Positions 36,955 to 45,795 of a DNA stretch of 64,000 nucleotides are shown here, one piece after another. Numbering within the stretch: the stretch's first letter is position 1; each line of letters starts with the position of its first letter. Source of the DNA: Candidatus Methylacidiphilales bacterium (lineage in GTDB: Bacteria; Verrucomicrobiota; Verrucomicrobiia; Methylacidiphilales; CAZTYG01). The DNA lies in contig JANRJG010000042.1 in the NCBI GenBank assembly GCA_033875315.1, positions 1 to 64,000 on the forward strand, written 5' to 3'. The notes under the pieces were generated by a model that saw nothing but the letters and a program-made list of their open reading frames with translations, was not told the DNA's origin and did not search any database. The translations under genes were made by a program, and so were the position numbers.

Positions 36955-37439
36955 GGTTCGTTGGTGGATTGGATGGTGACCTGGATATCCAAGCTTTTGG
37001 AAGAGCTGGCCGCCCCCACCATCTTGATCAGCGGGGTGACATAGGTGAAGGGGAGCTTCAATTGGGCAACCACCGAACTGCCGTAGGTGCCCGCATCGGA
37101 CGGAGTGAGGACAAGGGCATCACTGGAGGTCTGGTTGGCAGACACAGTGGGGAGGGAAACCCCCCGCAGCAGGAAATTGCCGTCCGCGCTCTTGAGGGCA
37201 TTCACAAAGACTTCGCGCCGGGTCAAGGTGTTGCCAGCTTGGAGGGGGTCGTAGACGGTGGAGGCGCGAATGCCCGCCCGCAGCATGTGGGCCATGCGTT
37301 GTTTGGTGTAAAGGTAACGTCCGAGATCCAACAGGCCCATGAGGCAGATGGTGAAGACGACAAAGACGAGGGCGAACTCGACCAGGGTTGATCCTTTGGA
37401 GCAGCGCGGAGACCGCAGGCTGGGTGAAACAAGCCGCAT
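36951..37439 (-). CDS. tadF: TadE/TadF-like minor pseudopilin
   Basis: A 162 aa protein with an N-terminal TadE domain: KGSTLVEFALVFVVFTICLMGLL, read as the short charged leader plus helix with the conserved Glu at position +5-like. The remaining ~110 residues are likely periplasmic. The ATG at 37439 is preferred; the frame stays open upstream without homology. It overlaps the next pseudopilin gene by 4 nt. A hairpin at 37498-37517 lies upstream, after the response-regulator gene, so this may be the first gene of a second transcript in the locus. Confidence 0.78.
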   Translation of the reverse strand: MRLVSPSLRSPRCSKGSTLVEFALVFVVFTICLMGLLDLGRYLYTKQRMAHMLRAGIRASTVYDPLQAGNTLTRREVFVNALKSADGNFLLRGVSLPTVSANQTSSDALVLTPSDAGTYGSSVVAQLKLPFTYVTPLIKMVGAASSSKSLDIQVTIQSTNEP

Positions 37440-37497
37440 GGTCGGGAAAATATCCGATCTGGGGCCGTTCGGCAACGGCGCATTAGCCCCATAGTGT

Positions 37498-37517
37498 ATA
37501 GGGCCTTTAGTCCCTAT
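37498..37517 (-). terminator. Hairpin with the response-regulator stop codon in its loop
   Basis: ATAGGG (minus 37517-37512) pairs with CCCTAT (37503-37498); the TAA stop of the response-regulator gene lies in the 8-nt loop (37511-37504). The stem is 6 bp and no U-tract follows. It could partly uncouple the signalling genes from the pseudopilin genes downstream. Confidence 0.45.
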
Positions 37518-38196
37518 CGGCGCCGGGCGCTTCTGTGGATCTGCCCGGCTGGCATTCCATGTAAAGGACCGCCACTTGGGAACGCCGGGCTGCGCCCAGT
37601 TTGATAAAGATGCGTCCGAGGTAGTTTTTGACTGTTTTTTCACTCAGGCCCATCTCCTCGGCGATCTCCTTGTTCAGCTTGCCCCCCGCGACCAGAGAGG
37701 CGATGCGGCGTTCCTGGGCGGATAACTGGGCCATGCGGGCTTCGATGCGGCGGTGGTCGTTGCGCTCCTGTAGAGCCAGGGCCAGGCTTTGGGCAACTTC
37801 GGGGGGGAAGACCCGGCCACCGGCGGCGACATCGGTGATGGCACGTCTGAGTTCGGCGCGGTCGATGTGTTTGAGCAAAAATCCCGAGGCCCCGGCTTCA
37901 ATGCCCTCCAAAGCAGTGGCATGATCGAGAAACGAAGTCAGGATGAGCACCCGTGCCTCACAACCGGTGGCAATGATCCTCCGGCACACCTCGGCACCCG
38001 GAATGTCGGGCAACCGGAGGTCGAGCAAGACCACGTCAGGTTCCAGAGAGGCGGCCAGATCCACCGCAAGGCTTCCGGTTCCGGCCTCCCCGACGATGAG
38101 GAGATCGGAAAAGTGCTCCAGAAGGGCCCGCAATCCGGTGCGCACCATCTCATGATCGTCCACCAAGAGGATGCGGATGGGGGTGGGTGGATTCAT
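37507..38196 (-). CDS. NarL/LuxR-type response regulator
   Basis: A 229 aa regulator with an N-terminal receiver domain (phosphoacceptor Asp59 in VVLLDLRLPD, acidic pair Asp13-Asp14, Lys near 110 in LLKHID) and a C-terminal LuxR helix-turn-helix (LSAQERRIASLVAGGKLNKEIAEEMG, split across the motif). Its ATG overlaps the stop of the histidine kinase gene (ATGA), so the pair is a cognate two-component system. It lies inside the Tad locus, between tadC and the pseudopilin genes, and probably controls pilus gene expression. That target is inferred from position. Confidence 0.93.
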   Translation of the reverse strand: MNPPTPIRILLVDDHEMVRTGLRALLEHFSDLLIVGEAGTGSLAVDLAASLEPDVVLLDLRLPDIPGAEVCRRIIATGCEARVLILTSFLDHATALEGIEAGASGFLLKHIDRAELRRAITDVAAGGRVFPPEVAQSLALALQERNDHRRIEARMAQLSAQERRIASLVAGGKLNKEIAEEMGLSEKTVKNYLGRIFIKLGAARRSQVAVLYMECQPGRSTEAPGADRD

Positions 38197-39290
38197 GCGG
38201 CGTCCTCCATCGGTCCCGGGGCGTCCGTGCCCAGGGGCATGTCCAATTCGACCCTTGTTCCTCCACGGGCGCCGTCCATCCAGCGAATTTTGGCGCCGAT
38301 GGAGCGGGCACGGCGGGACATGCTGTTGAGCCCGAGTCCGCCGAGGGCAGAGGGATTCATGCCCATGCCGTCGTCTTCGACCGACAGTCGAAGCTGTGCC
38401 TGACCGGTCCACAGCTGGACCCGCACCCGACGGGCCCGGGCATGGCGAACAACATTCATCAGTGCTTCCGAGGTGATGGCATAGAGTTCCTGGGACTGGC
38501 CGGGGGTGAGCAACTGGTCGACTTGGGAAGGGCAATCCAATTCGACCGAGACCCCACCGCTCATACTGGCGGTGAGGTCGGACAAAGCCCGGGAAAGAGA
38601 ACGGATGCGGTGGAGCAGGCCTGCCGACCCCTGCAGACTGCCCCGCAGGTTGGTCAGCAATTGATTGATCTGGCCGGTGGCCGTGGAAAGATCGGCAGCC
38701 TGGGGCAGGCCGGGATCCAAAGAGGAACGGATCAATTCCAACTTGAGACCGATGGCATATAGGCTCTGGATCAATCCGTCGTGCAGATCGTGGATCAATC
38801 TTTCCCGGTCCCGTGTCAATTCGGTCAATTGGGCTTCCCGCTCGCGCACCCGGTCTTCGGCCAGACGGCGGACGGCGATTTCCGATTCCAAAAGATCGCG
38901 CTGCTCGAATGAGCGCTTCATCAGACGGGCGAGTTCACCCATCTCAGTGGGTTCCCTGACGAGGCGGGCCAGGGGCATCGGGCTCCCCTCATGCAAGCTG
39001 GAGGTGATCAGATGGAGCGGGCGGATGACGCCGAAAATCATGACGATGGTGAAGATCAAGCCCGTGGCGATGATCAGCCAAAAAGTCACCTGCCAGGTCA
39101 AGCCAAGCCCGGGACCCGCAGGAAAAGGACCTTCCCCGCCCCGGCCCAGCCAGGAGAGCATGAAGAGCAGGACCACCAGTCCGAAATTAAGAAAAATCAA
39201 AAAGAGACAGAGCCCGAGGGTGAGCCGGTGCCGCCCTCGCCCAAAGCTGCTGCCGGTCTTCATGCGAAGGTAAAGGCAGGAGCCGGACAT
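38193..39290 (-). CDS. Membrane sensor histidine kinase (NarX/DesK-type)
   Basis: A 365 aa kinase with two membrane segments (about 26-48 and 67-90), leaving a short loop outside, so it probably senses membrane or cytosolic signals rather than a large periplasmic ligand. A HAMP-like linker (91-145) is followed by a HisKA_3 dimerisation domain: HDLHDG at 167-172, the phosphoacceptor being His170. An HATPase domain closes the C-terminus with DDGMGM and GGLGLNSM. Coupled to the NarL-type regulator by an ATGA overlap. It is encoded 9 nt after tadC. Confidence 0.92.
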   Translation of the reverse strand: MSGSCLYLRMKTGSSFGRGRHRLTLGLCLFLIFLNFGLVVLLFMLSWLGRGGEGPFPAGPGLGLTWQVTFWLIIATGLIFTIVMIFGVIRPLHLITSSLHEGSPMPLARLVREPTEMGELARLMKRSFEQRDLLESEIAVRRLAEDRVREREAQLTELTRDRERLIHDLHDGLIQSLYAIGLKLELIRSSLDPGLPQAADLSTATGQINQLLTNLRGSLQGSAGLLHRIRSLSRALSDLTASMSGGVSVELDCPSQVDQLLTPGQSQELYAITSEALMNVVRHARARRVRVQLWTGQAQLRLSVEDDGMGMNPSALGGLGLNSMSRRARSIGAKIRWMDGARGGTRVELDMPLGTDAPGPMEDAA

Positions 39291-39299
39291 TTTGCGACT

Positions 39300-40253
39300 T
39301 CAGAGCGCAAATTTGCCATTGACCAGTTGCAGGGCGGCCGGCCCGAGAATGACAATGAAAAGACAGGGAAGAATGAAGAGGACGAGCGGGATCATGATCT
39401 TGACCGGGGCCTGGTTGGCTTTGGTTTCCGCGCGCTGGCGGCGTTTGAGACGCATGGCCTCGGTTTGAATCTCAATGACCCCGGTGAGGCTGCCGCCCAG
39501 TTTGGCGATGTAATTGACCGCTGCGATGAACGTGCGCAGGTCCTCGACCCCGGTTCGTTTGACCAGGTTGTTGAGAGCGACCGACCGTGCAATACCGAGG
39601 TTGATTTCGCGCAGGGTGCGGCGCATTTCCTCGGCCAGGGGGCCCTTGGTACGTTCCGCGACGATCTGCATGGCACCGTCGAATGCCATACCGGCGGAAA
39701 CACTGATGCTGATGAGGTCGAAAGTGAAGGGCAGGGCGAGCGAGATCTCGTGTTTGCGTTTGTTGGCACGCCCGCGGATGATGCCCACCGGCAGACGTTG
39801 GCCGAGAAGCGCGCCTATCCCGCAGACCGCCAGCAACAAGATCGGCGCCACGGTGCCCTGGAGCACGGCCGGAGTGAAGAGAAACGCAAAAAGCAAGGGG
39901 ATGGCCGCGGCCAACATCCAGGAAAGGGTGGTCAACTGGGCTCCGGTCAACTGCCCGATCATGCCGGCCTCGGCGATGGCCTGGTCGGCGTCGGCCACCA
40001 TTTTGGCCGGGGTGAATCCGGCAAATTTCTTCGACCACTTGTTCGACAAAGGCAGAAAGACACGGGCGACGATACCCTTGTTCATCTGCTCGGCGTCACG
40101 CAGGCCGCCCTGGGATGCGGCCTCGCCCTGTTGGCCCTTTTGCAGACGTGCGGTCAGGCTGACCGGCTTGGATTCCCCGGTGGTGAAAGCGGCCGCGATG
40201 CAGATGAAAGCACCGGTCAGGAGAAAAAACGTGATGATCAACAACGGGCTCAT
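39300..40253 (-). CDS. tadC: Tad secretion system inner-membrane protein TadC
   Basis: Type II secretion F-domain (GspF/PilC-like) protein of 317 aa. Hydrophobic segments are seen at about 3-23 and 95-140 and at the C-terminus (VKIMIPLVLFILPCLFIVIL, split). The T2SF domain around 160-290 carries DLISISVSAGMAFDGAM, EMRRTLREINLG and LRTFIAAVNYIAKLGGSL. With TadB it forms the inner-membrane platform on which the TadA motor acts. Its ATG overlaps the TadB stop (ATGA). The sequence order TadA-TadB-TadC is the conserved one. Confidence 0.9.
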   Translation of the reverse strand: MSPLLIITFFLLTGAFICIAAAFTTGESKPVSLTARLQKGQQGEAASQGGLRDAEQMNKGIVARVFLPLSNKWSKKFAGFTPAKMVADADQAIAEAGMIGQLTGAQLTTLSWMLAAAIPLLFAFLFTPAVLQGTVAPILLLAVCGIGALLGQRLPVGIIRGRANKRKHEISLALPFTFDLISISVSAGMAFDGAMQIVAERTKGPLAEEMRRTLREINLGIARSVALNNLVKRTGVEDLRTFIAAVNYIAKLGGSLTGVIEIQTEAMRLKRRQRAETKANQAPVKIMIPLVLFILPCLFIVILGPAALQLVNGKFAL

Positions 40254-41251
40254 ATTTCGATATCGACGATGCGCCAGATGATAAAAGCGCCGAGAAGCTG
40301 CATGCTGAGGGCGAAGCCGATGAGAAAATAGCCGGGCACAGTGGAAATCAGGGGTTTGATGTAATCCGGGTTGATGACCGCCACCGCGCCGCCGATGACG
40401 AAAGGCATACTGGCCACCAGCACGCCGGAGAGTTTTCCCTGTGTGGTGAGGACATTGATCTGTCCCTGGATCTTGAGCCGATCACGGATGGTGGCGGCGG
40501 TTTTCTCAAGGATTTCCGCAAGATTGCCCCCCACCTTGCGCTGGATGATGTATCCACTGACGACAATCTTGAGTTCCTCACTGGGAACACGCAAAAGCAT
40601 GTTCTCCAGGGATTCCTGCTCGGGCATGCCGAGGTTGGTTTCCTTGATGACCTGGCGGAACTCCGAGGCGATGGGTTCGGGAGACTCGGCCACGGCGACG
40701 TTGCAGCCCTGCAGGAAGGACTGGCCGGCCCTGAGAGAGTTGACCACCAAAATCAGGAAGTCGGCCAACTGGGTGGTGAATTTGTTGACCCTCATGCCCT
40801 TGCGCATGTGGATGATGGGGACATGCAGAAAGGAAAAAACCAGAAATGCCAAAACGCCCAGAACCAGGTTGCGCGAGATGAGGGCAACACCCAGGGCTCC
40901 GATACACGCGAAGGCCCCCCGAAGGATGAGGAACTCGGAAACGCGGAGCGGAATGTCGGCGCGGGCCAGATCCTGTTCGATGGTGTTGAAAAAGGCCTCA
41001 CCGGTAAATCGCCCCAAAACCGGCTTGAGGTCGACGTTGGAAAGCAGGCTTCTTTTCTTCTCATCGGCCAGACCCGCGGCGAACTCCGCCTTCAACTCCT
41101 CGGGAACGGCGGTGAGTTTGCTGATACGGGACTTGACCTTGCTCTCGGTTTTCTCGCCTCCAAGGAGCGAACCGAAGGCCATGGCCAGGGCAATGAAGGT
41201 GAAGAGTGTGCAGAAAACAACGGCAAGAAAGAGCAGGGTATCCTGGCTCAT
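40250..41251 (-). CDS. tadB: Tad secretion system inner-membrane protein TadB
   Basis: Type II secretion F-domain protein, 333 aa, partner of TadC in the pilus assembly platform. The N-terminal helix (7-29) is followed by a soluble part, two helices near 110-150 and a T2SF domain (LADFLILVVNSLRAGQSFLQG, split), ending in a C-terminal helix. The start at ATG 41251 has GGAGGT 6 nt upstream and overlaps the TadA stop by 4 nt (ATGA). The long upstream open frame is not homologous. Confidence 0.9.
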   Translation of the reverse strand: MSQDTLLFLAVVFCTLFTFIALAMAFGSLLGGEKTESKVKSRISKLTAVPEELKAEFAAGLADEKKRSLLSNVDLKPVLGRFTGEAFFNTIEQDLARADIPLRVSEFLILRGAFACIGALGVALISRNLVLGVLAFLVFSFLHVPIIHMRKGMRVNKFTTQLADFLILVVNSLRAGQSFLQGCNVAVAESPEPIASEFRQVIKETNLGMPEQESLENMLLRVPSEELKIVVSGYIIQRKVGGNLAEILEKTAATIRDRLKIQGQINVLTTQGKLSGVLVASMPFVIGGAVAVINPDYIKPLISTVPGYFLIGFALSMQLLGAFIIWRIVDIEI

Positions 41252-42714
41252 GGGACCTCCACCACGGTTTGAAAGACCTCGACTGGCAGGTTTTCCCCGT
41301 GCGCCCTGAGCTTGTCCATGCATTTGGGAATAATGCCATTGCCGCGCAGGACGCCTTTGACCTTGCCTTCCGGAGTCAGCCCCGTTTGCTCGAAAACGAA
41401 CAAATCCTGCAGGGTGATGGTTTGTCCCTCCATGCCCTGCACCTCGGTGATATGGGTGATACGGCGAGATCCGTCCTGCAGACGCGACGTCTGGACAAAC
41501 AAATGGACGGCACTGGCCAACTGTTCCCGGATGGCCTTTTCCGGCAGGTCCACCCCGGCCATCAGCACCAGGGTGGAGATGCGGGATAACGCGTCACGCG
41601 GGGTGTTGGCATGCGTGGTGGTCAACGAACCATCGTGGCCGGTGTTCATGGCCTGGATCATGTCGAGGGCCTCGCCCCCACGGCACTCGCCGATGACGAT
41701 GCGGTCCGGGCGCATCCGCAACGAGCTTTTCACCAGATCGCGGATCGAAACCTCGCCTTTGCCTTCGATGTTGGCGGGCTTGGCCTCGAGGCGGACGACG
41801 TGGGGCTGCATGAGGGCAAGCTCGGCGGCGTCTTCGATGGTGAGAATGCGGTCGCCTTCGGGAATGAATCCGGAAAGGGCGTTGAGCAGGGTGGTTTTGC
41901 CGGAACCCGTGCCACCGGAGACCACGATGTTGAGGGCACCGCGCACGCAGGCTTGGAGGAACATGGCCATGCCCTTGGATAGGGCCTTGAACTCGATCAG
42001 ACGGTCGATGGTGAGTTTGTTCTTGCTGAATTTGCGGATGGTGATGGTCGGGCCATTGAGGGCGCAGGGAGGTACAACCACGTTGACACGGGAACCATCG
42101 GGCAAACGGGCATCGCAGATCGGGCTCGATTCATCGACCCGGCGCCCGAGCGGCGAGAGGATCTTGTCGATGACCCGGCGGCAGCTGGCATCATCGACAA
42201 ATTTGATCGGGGAAAGAGTGATACGGCCCTTCTGTTCGATGTAAATGGTCTGGGGGCCATTGACCATGATTTCTGTCACGGTTTCATCGTTGAGCAGGTC
42301 TTCAAGAGGCCCGAAGCCGACCATCTCGTTGACCACATCGGCCATGAGCTTGTCGCGCAACTGGCGTCCGATGGGGACCTTGTCGGCCGAAAGTTTTTCA
42401 TCGATCAACTGCTCGATGGTCTGCCGCAGCATCTGCTGGTTGCCGCTATTGAGGAGCTGGGGATTGATCTTCTGGATCAGGTAGGGCAGGAGGGAACGCT
42501 TGAATTGGAGGATGAATTCGGCGGCGGCATTGGTGGCGGAAGTCGGCGCGGATGGGATGGCGCCGGAAGGGGCGGAAGCCGGGACGGGGCCGGCCGGCCG
42601 GGCTTGGGGCGGGGTCAAGCTGGGCTTGGAAATACCCGGGCTCATGGTGCCGGGTGGACGGCTGAAGCCCGGTCTGGAACCCGGACCGCCGTAGCCTGGG
42701 GGAATGGGTCTCAT
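41248..42714 (-). CDS. tadA: Tad pilus assembly ATPase TadA/CpaF
   Basis: Cytoplasmic secretion ATPase (VirB11/GspE family) that powers Flp pilus extension, 488 aa. The first ~65 residues are Pro/Ala/Ser-rich and probably disordered. The N-terminal domain follows (LLPYLIQKINPQLL), then the CpaF region with GFGPLEDLLNDETVTEIMVNGP, split. Walker A is GGTGSGKTT, and DRIVIGECRGGEALDMIQAMNTGHDGS, split, holds the Walker B and His boxes. It is upstream of tadB with a 4-nt overlap and about 50 nt downstream of tadZ. Confidence 0.95.
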   Translation of the reverse strand: MRPIPPGYGGPGSRPGFSRPPGTMSPGISKPSLTPPQARPAGPVPASAPSGAIPSAPTSATNAAAEFILQFKRSLLPYLIQKINPQLLNSGNQQMLRQTIEQLIDEKLSADKVPIGRQLRDKLMADVVNEMVGFGPLEDLLNDETVTEIMVNGPQTIYIEQKGRITLSPIKFVDDASCRRVIDKILSPLGRRVDESSPICDARLPDGSRVNVVVPPCALNGPTITIRKFSKNKLTIDRLIEFKALSKGMAMFLQACVRGALNIVVSGGTGSGKTTLLNALSGFIPEGDRILTIEDAAELALMQPHVVRLEAKPANIEGKGEVSIRDLVKSSLRMRPDRIVIGECRGGEALDMIQAMNTGHDGSLTTTHANTPRDALSRISTLVLMAGVDLPEKAIREQLASAVHLFVQTSRLQDGSRRITHITEVQGMEGQTITLQDLFVFEQTGLTPEGKVKGVLRGNGIIPKCMDKLRAHGENLPVEVFQTVVEVP

Positions 42715-42764
42715 GGCATCAGTCTAGAAGGATTGCCGGCATCGTTCAACCGGAAACCATGCCA

Positions 42765-43919
42765 CTAGGCGGAGGGTTTATCGTCCCAACGTTGGGCGGT
42801 GTATTCGGCCAGCTTGGAAACGACGGCGGAGAAGGGATGGTCCGCGTGTGACTGCATCAGGGGTTTGCCGCTATTGATGCTGAAGGTGGTTTCGGCGGCC
42901 ACGCTGGGCAGGTAAGCCGTGACCTGGTGCGCCAGAACTTCCTCGATTTCGGCCTCGCTGATTTCCGAGCCCACCTCGGCATTGTTGATGATGATTTTGA
43001 TTTTCTCGGCGGGGATCCCACGGGCGGTGAAAGATTTGATCTGTCGTTGCATGGCCATCAACCGGGCCAGGTCCCTGGTGCCGAGGAGGAAAATCAAGTC
43101 GGCCTCATCCACTGCGGCCGCAGTCATGGGCAGATCATAGGCACCGGTATCGATCACGCTGAAATCGGCAACTTCCCGCACCGCCTTGACCATGTTCTTG
43201 GCTTGCTCGTAATCAAAGCCATAGAAGTCAAATTCGTCATTGGGGCAGGCCAGGAAGCGGAAGCCAAGGGCATGTTCCGCAAGGAGGTTGCGCAAAAGGC
43301 CGCTGTCCAAACCCATTCCCTGGCCGATGGCATCGGCCATGGTGTGACGGGGGACCTGGTCGAGCATGGTGAAGAAGTCGCCGGCGGACATGCTGAAGTC
43401 GAGCAACGTGGCCGGTGCGCCGTGGCGGCACAAACCAAGGGTGAGGTTGACGGCAAAAACCGTTTTGCCGACACCGCCACGTGGACTGGCGACCGCCACC
43501 ACATAACCGGAGGCATCTCCGGTTTCCGAACCGCTGACAATCTGCTGGCTTCGATTGCTTTCCGCCTGTTTGTAGGTGTTTTGGATGGTTTGGGGGGAGA
43601 GCGGAGGGACCAGCACGTCGCGCAAGCCTGCTTGGAGGATTCTTTGCCAAACTTCCCCACCTTCACCGCCTTGGAGGATGGGGACGAAGTAAGCGTCGCG
43701 CAGTTTTTTGCGCAAGGCAGTGATGAGCTCCATGCCCTCCATGTCGGGCAGGGCCAATTGGACAAAAACCAGTTCAGGCCGGAGACCGGGACCGGCGGTG
43801 AGGGCTTGGTTGCCGGTGAGTCCCTGGCCAAGCATTTTGAAGCCTGGCAGAGAACCGAGCGCCTCCTGGAACGCCTTGGATACTTGGGGGTCCTGGTGGA
43901 CAAGATAGAGGCCAGGCAT
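42765..43919 (-). CDS. tadZ: Tad pilus localisation ATPase TadZ/CpaE
   Basis: A 384 aa ParA/MinD-like protein that positions the Tad machine. The N-terminus is a receiver-like domain (LVFVQLALPDMEGMELI) without a full set of phosphorylation residues. The deviant Walker A reads SPRGGVGKT at 145-153: Arg replaces the usual first Lys of KGGxGKT, which fits the atypical TadZ proteins. ADLIFLLGTRDLARLM and KIIINNAEVGSE follow in the C-terminal half. The ATG at 43919 is chosen after the secretin stop; the frame is open upstream but overlaps the secretin. Position between secretin and tadA supports the call. Confidence 0.85.
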   Translation of the reverse strand: MPGLYLVHQDPQVSKAFQEALGSLPGFKMLGQGLTGNQALTAGPGLRPELVFVQLALPDMEGMELITALRKKLRDAYFVPILQGGEGGEVWQRILQAGLRDVLVPPLSPQTIQNTYKQAESNRSQQIVSGSETGDASGYVVAVASPRGGVGKTVFAVNLTLGLCRHGAPATLLDFSMSAGDFFTMLDQVPRHTMADAIGQGMGLDSGLLRNLLAEHALGFRFLACPNDEFDFYGFDYEQAKNMVKAVREVADFSVIDTGAYDLPMTAAAVDEADLIFLLGTRDLARLMAMQRQIKSFTARGIPAEKIKIIINNAEVGSEISEAEIEEVLAHQVTAYLPSVAAETTFSINSGKPLMQSHADHPFSAVVSKLAEYTAQRWDDKPSA

Positions 43920-43944
43920 GGAATGAGTCGGGTGGGTTCTGGAA

Positions 43945-45792
43945 CTACGGCTTGACGGTTCCGTTCCCGCTGTTGTTGGGCAGGCCGGGCATTTTGGCCT
44001 CTTCCGGGACCACGGCCGCCCCGGCATTGGAGGTTGCCGGAGCGACGTTGGCATTGGCATCCAGGGGCCTCACGCCGACTTCGTTAAAATTTCCCGGAGT
44101 GGAGGGAACCGTGCGGGCGGGTTCACGCACAAAGACCTCCCGCGCGCTGATGCGCACCGGCTTCGAGTTGATCCCGACGGTCTGCATTTCCCGGCGCATG
44201 GGTGCCCCCTGGACGGAACGGTCGTTGACCTCGCTGAAATCGGAGAGCCCGGTGATGCAGGGTGTCAGGGTGAAGACCAGTTCGTTGCGGTTGTCGGTGT
44301 TGTTCCGGTTTTTGAACAATTCGCCAAGAATCGGGATTTTCTCGATGAAAGGAATGGCTTCCATGTTTTTGCGGTCCTCGCTGGTGAAGAGGCCCCCGAT
44401 GACCAAAGTCGACCTGTCTTTGAGGGCGACGCGGGTTTCCATCTGGTTGGTGTTGACCGGAATGACGCCGTTGACCGCGGTGGCACCCAACGAGCTGACC
44501 GAAGGTTGGATGAGAAGTCGGACGACGCCATTCTCATCAATCGAATTGACCACCTGTTCCCGGGCCGCTCCGGTGTCAGACTCGGCGCGAGTGATCCTGC
44601 GGTCCTGGGTGGAAATGGTGGAGAAGGGAATGGTGCCGTCCGTGCGCGTGCGGAAAACGGCTTCTTCCCGGGTGATCGGGCTGATGCGCAAGGTGACCCC
44701 GACGGCCTGCTGGCTGAATTCCTGGGTGGTCACACCGTTATCGATGGTAACACTGGTGGGAATGGAGACAATGCTGCCGGCGATGAACTCGGCCGGCTGG
44801 CCGTTCATCACCGTGATGGTTGGGGATTGCAGAACCTTGACGTCGCCGCGGGTGATGGCGGCATTGAGCTGGGCTTGGAAATCCCCCACGGCGTTGGTGT
44901 TGATCACGTTAAAGAAAGGTGCGCCGGCGCTGAAAGCTTCCTGCACATTCAGCGGCAGGGTCAATCCGGAGGTGAACACACCGGCCGCGGAGCGTGTTCC
45001 ATAGCGCATCCCGATGTTCGAGGTTTTGCTGACCTGAACACTGAGTACGTTGACCTTGATTTGAACCTGGATGATGTTCCTGGCACTCATCAGGTTGATG
45101 ACATTTTCGGTGTAAGCATGGGCCACATTGATGGCCTTGATGATACGCAGGTCGTTCAGCAGCTCGCCCTCCAAGACAATCACAGGGCGGTAGTCGGACG
45201 CAGAGGTGACGGTCCCGGTGCTGGAGCCGGCAGCCTGTCCGCGGGGAGCGACAATTTCGCTGGCGGTTTCGTCGCCGAAGGCACGTCGCATGTTGGCGCC
45301 AACCAGCGAGGATTGCGGGGGAAGGACGGTGACTTTGAGGCCGGGATCCCCGACGAATTGGAGGATGGCGGTTTCCAGTTCTTTTTCGATTTCATTTTCC
45401 CGGAACCGGCTTTTGACCGAGATTTTGTACACCTTGGTTTCACCGTCTTCGGTCACACTGATGTTGGCTGTTCCCGGGGAACGCAGGGCCAGGACCACCT
45501 TGTCGGTCAGGTCGGCAGGCTGGCTCAAAATTTTGGGTTTTTCCAGAACCTCGCCGGCCGAATCCTTGAACTCCCAAAAGCCGTCGATGACAACCGACTT
45601 GTTGTCGATTTTGATGACCGCATTTTCGAAGTTCTTCACCGGGATGGTGATGTTTTCCTCAACAAATCCCGTGATGCCAGCGGCACCGGTTTCTTCTGCG
45701 GCGATGACCGTCGATGGGCAGAATGACAGCCACGGGCATATGGCGGCCAGCAGCACCAAGGGGACGTTAAGGGCGAATGGCTTCGTGATCAT
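43945..45792 (-). CDS. rcpA: Tad outer-membrane secretin RcpA/CpaC
   Basis: Secretin forming the outer-membrane pore of the Flp pilus machine, 615 aa. A signal peptide occupies about 1-31. The N-terminal part contains a BON/N0-like domain (VKSRFRENEIEKELETAILQF). The secretin core shows VQIKVNVLSVQVSKTSNIG and the C-terminal signature VPVNTNQMETRVALKDRSTLVIGGLF, split, ending in FTLTPCITG. It follows cpaB by 3 nt. A GGAAC/GTTCC hairpin (minus, near 43960-43939) spans its stop codon, where transcription could be attenuated before tadZ. Confidence 0.9.
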   Translation of the reverse strand: MITKPFALNVPLVLLAAICPWLSFCPSTVIAAEETGAAGITGFVEENITIPVKNFENAVIKIDNKSVVIDGFWEFKDSAGEVLEKPKILSQPADLTDKVVLALRSPGTANISVTEDGETKVYKISVKSRFRENEIEKELETAILQFVGDPGLKVTVLPPQSSLVGANMRRAFGDETASEIVAPRGQAAGSSTGTVTSASDYRPVIVLEGELLNDLRIIKAINVAHAYTENVINLMSARNIIQVQIKVNVLSVQVSKTSNIGMRYGTRSAAGVFTSGLTLPLNVQEAFSAGAPFFNVINTNAVGDFQAQLNAAITRGDVKVLQSPTITVMNGQPAEFIAGSIVSIPTSVTIDNGVTTQEFSQQAVGVTLRISPITREEAVFRTRTDGTIPFSTISTQDRRITRAESDTGAAREQVVNSIDENGVVRLLIQPSVSSLGATAVNGVIPVNTNQMETRVALKDRSTLVIGGLFTSEDRKNMEAIPFIEKIPILGELFKNRNNTDNRNELVFTLTPCITGLSDFSEVNDRSVQGAPMRREMQTVGINSKPVRISAREVFVREPARTVPSTPGNFNEVGVRPLDANANVAPATSNAGAAVVPEEAKMPGLPNNSGNGTVKP

Positions 45793-45795
45793 GGC

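Noticed and set aside
38991-40331. A 446-codon plus-strand frame across the histidine kinase and tadC
   Set aside because: Highly charged Gln/Asp/Gly-rich composition typical of an antisense artefact; the minus-strand genes have complete domain structures.
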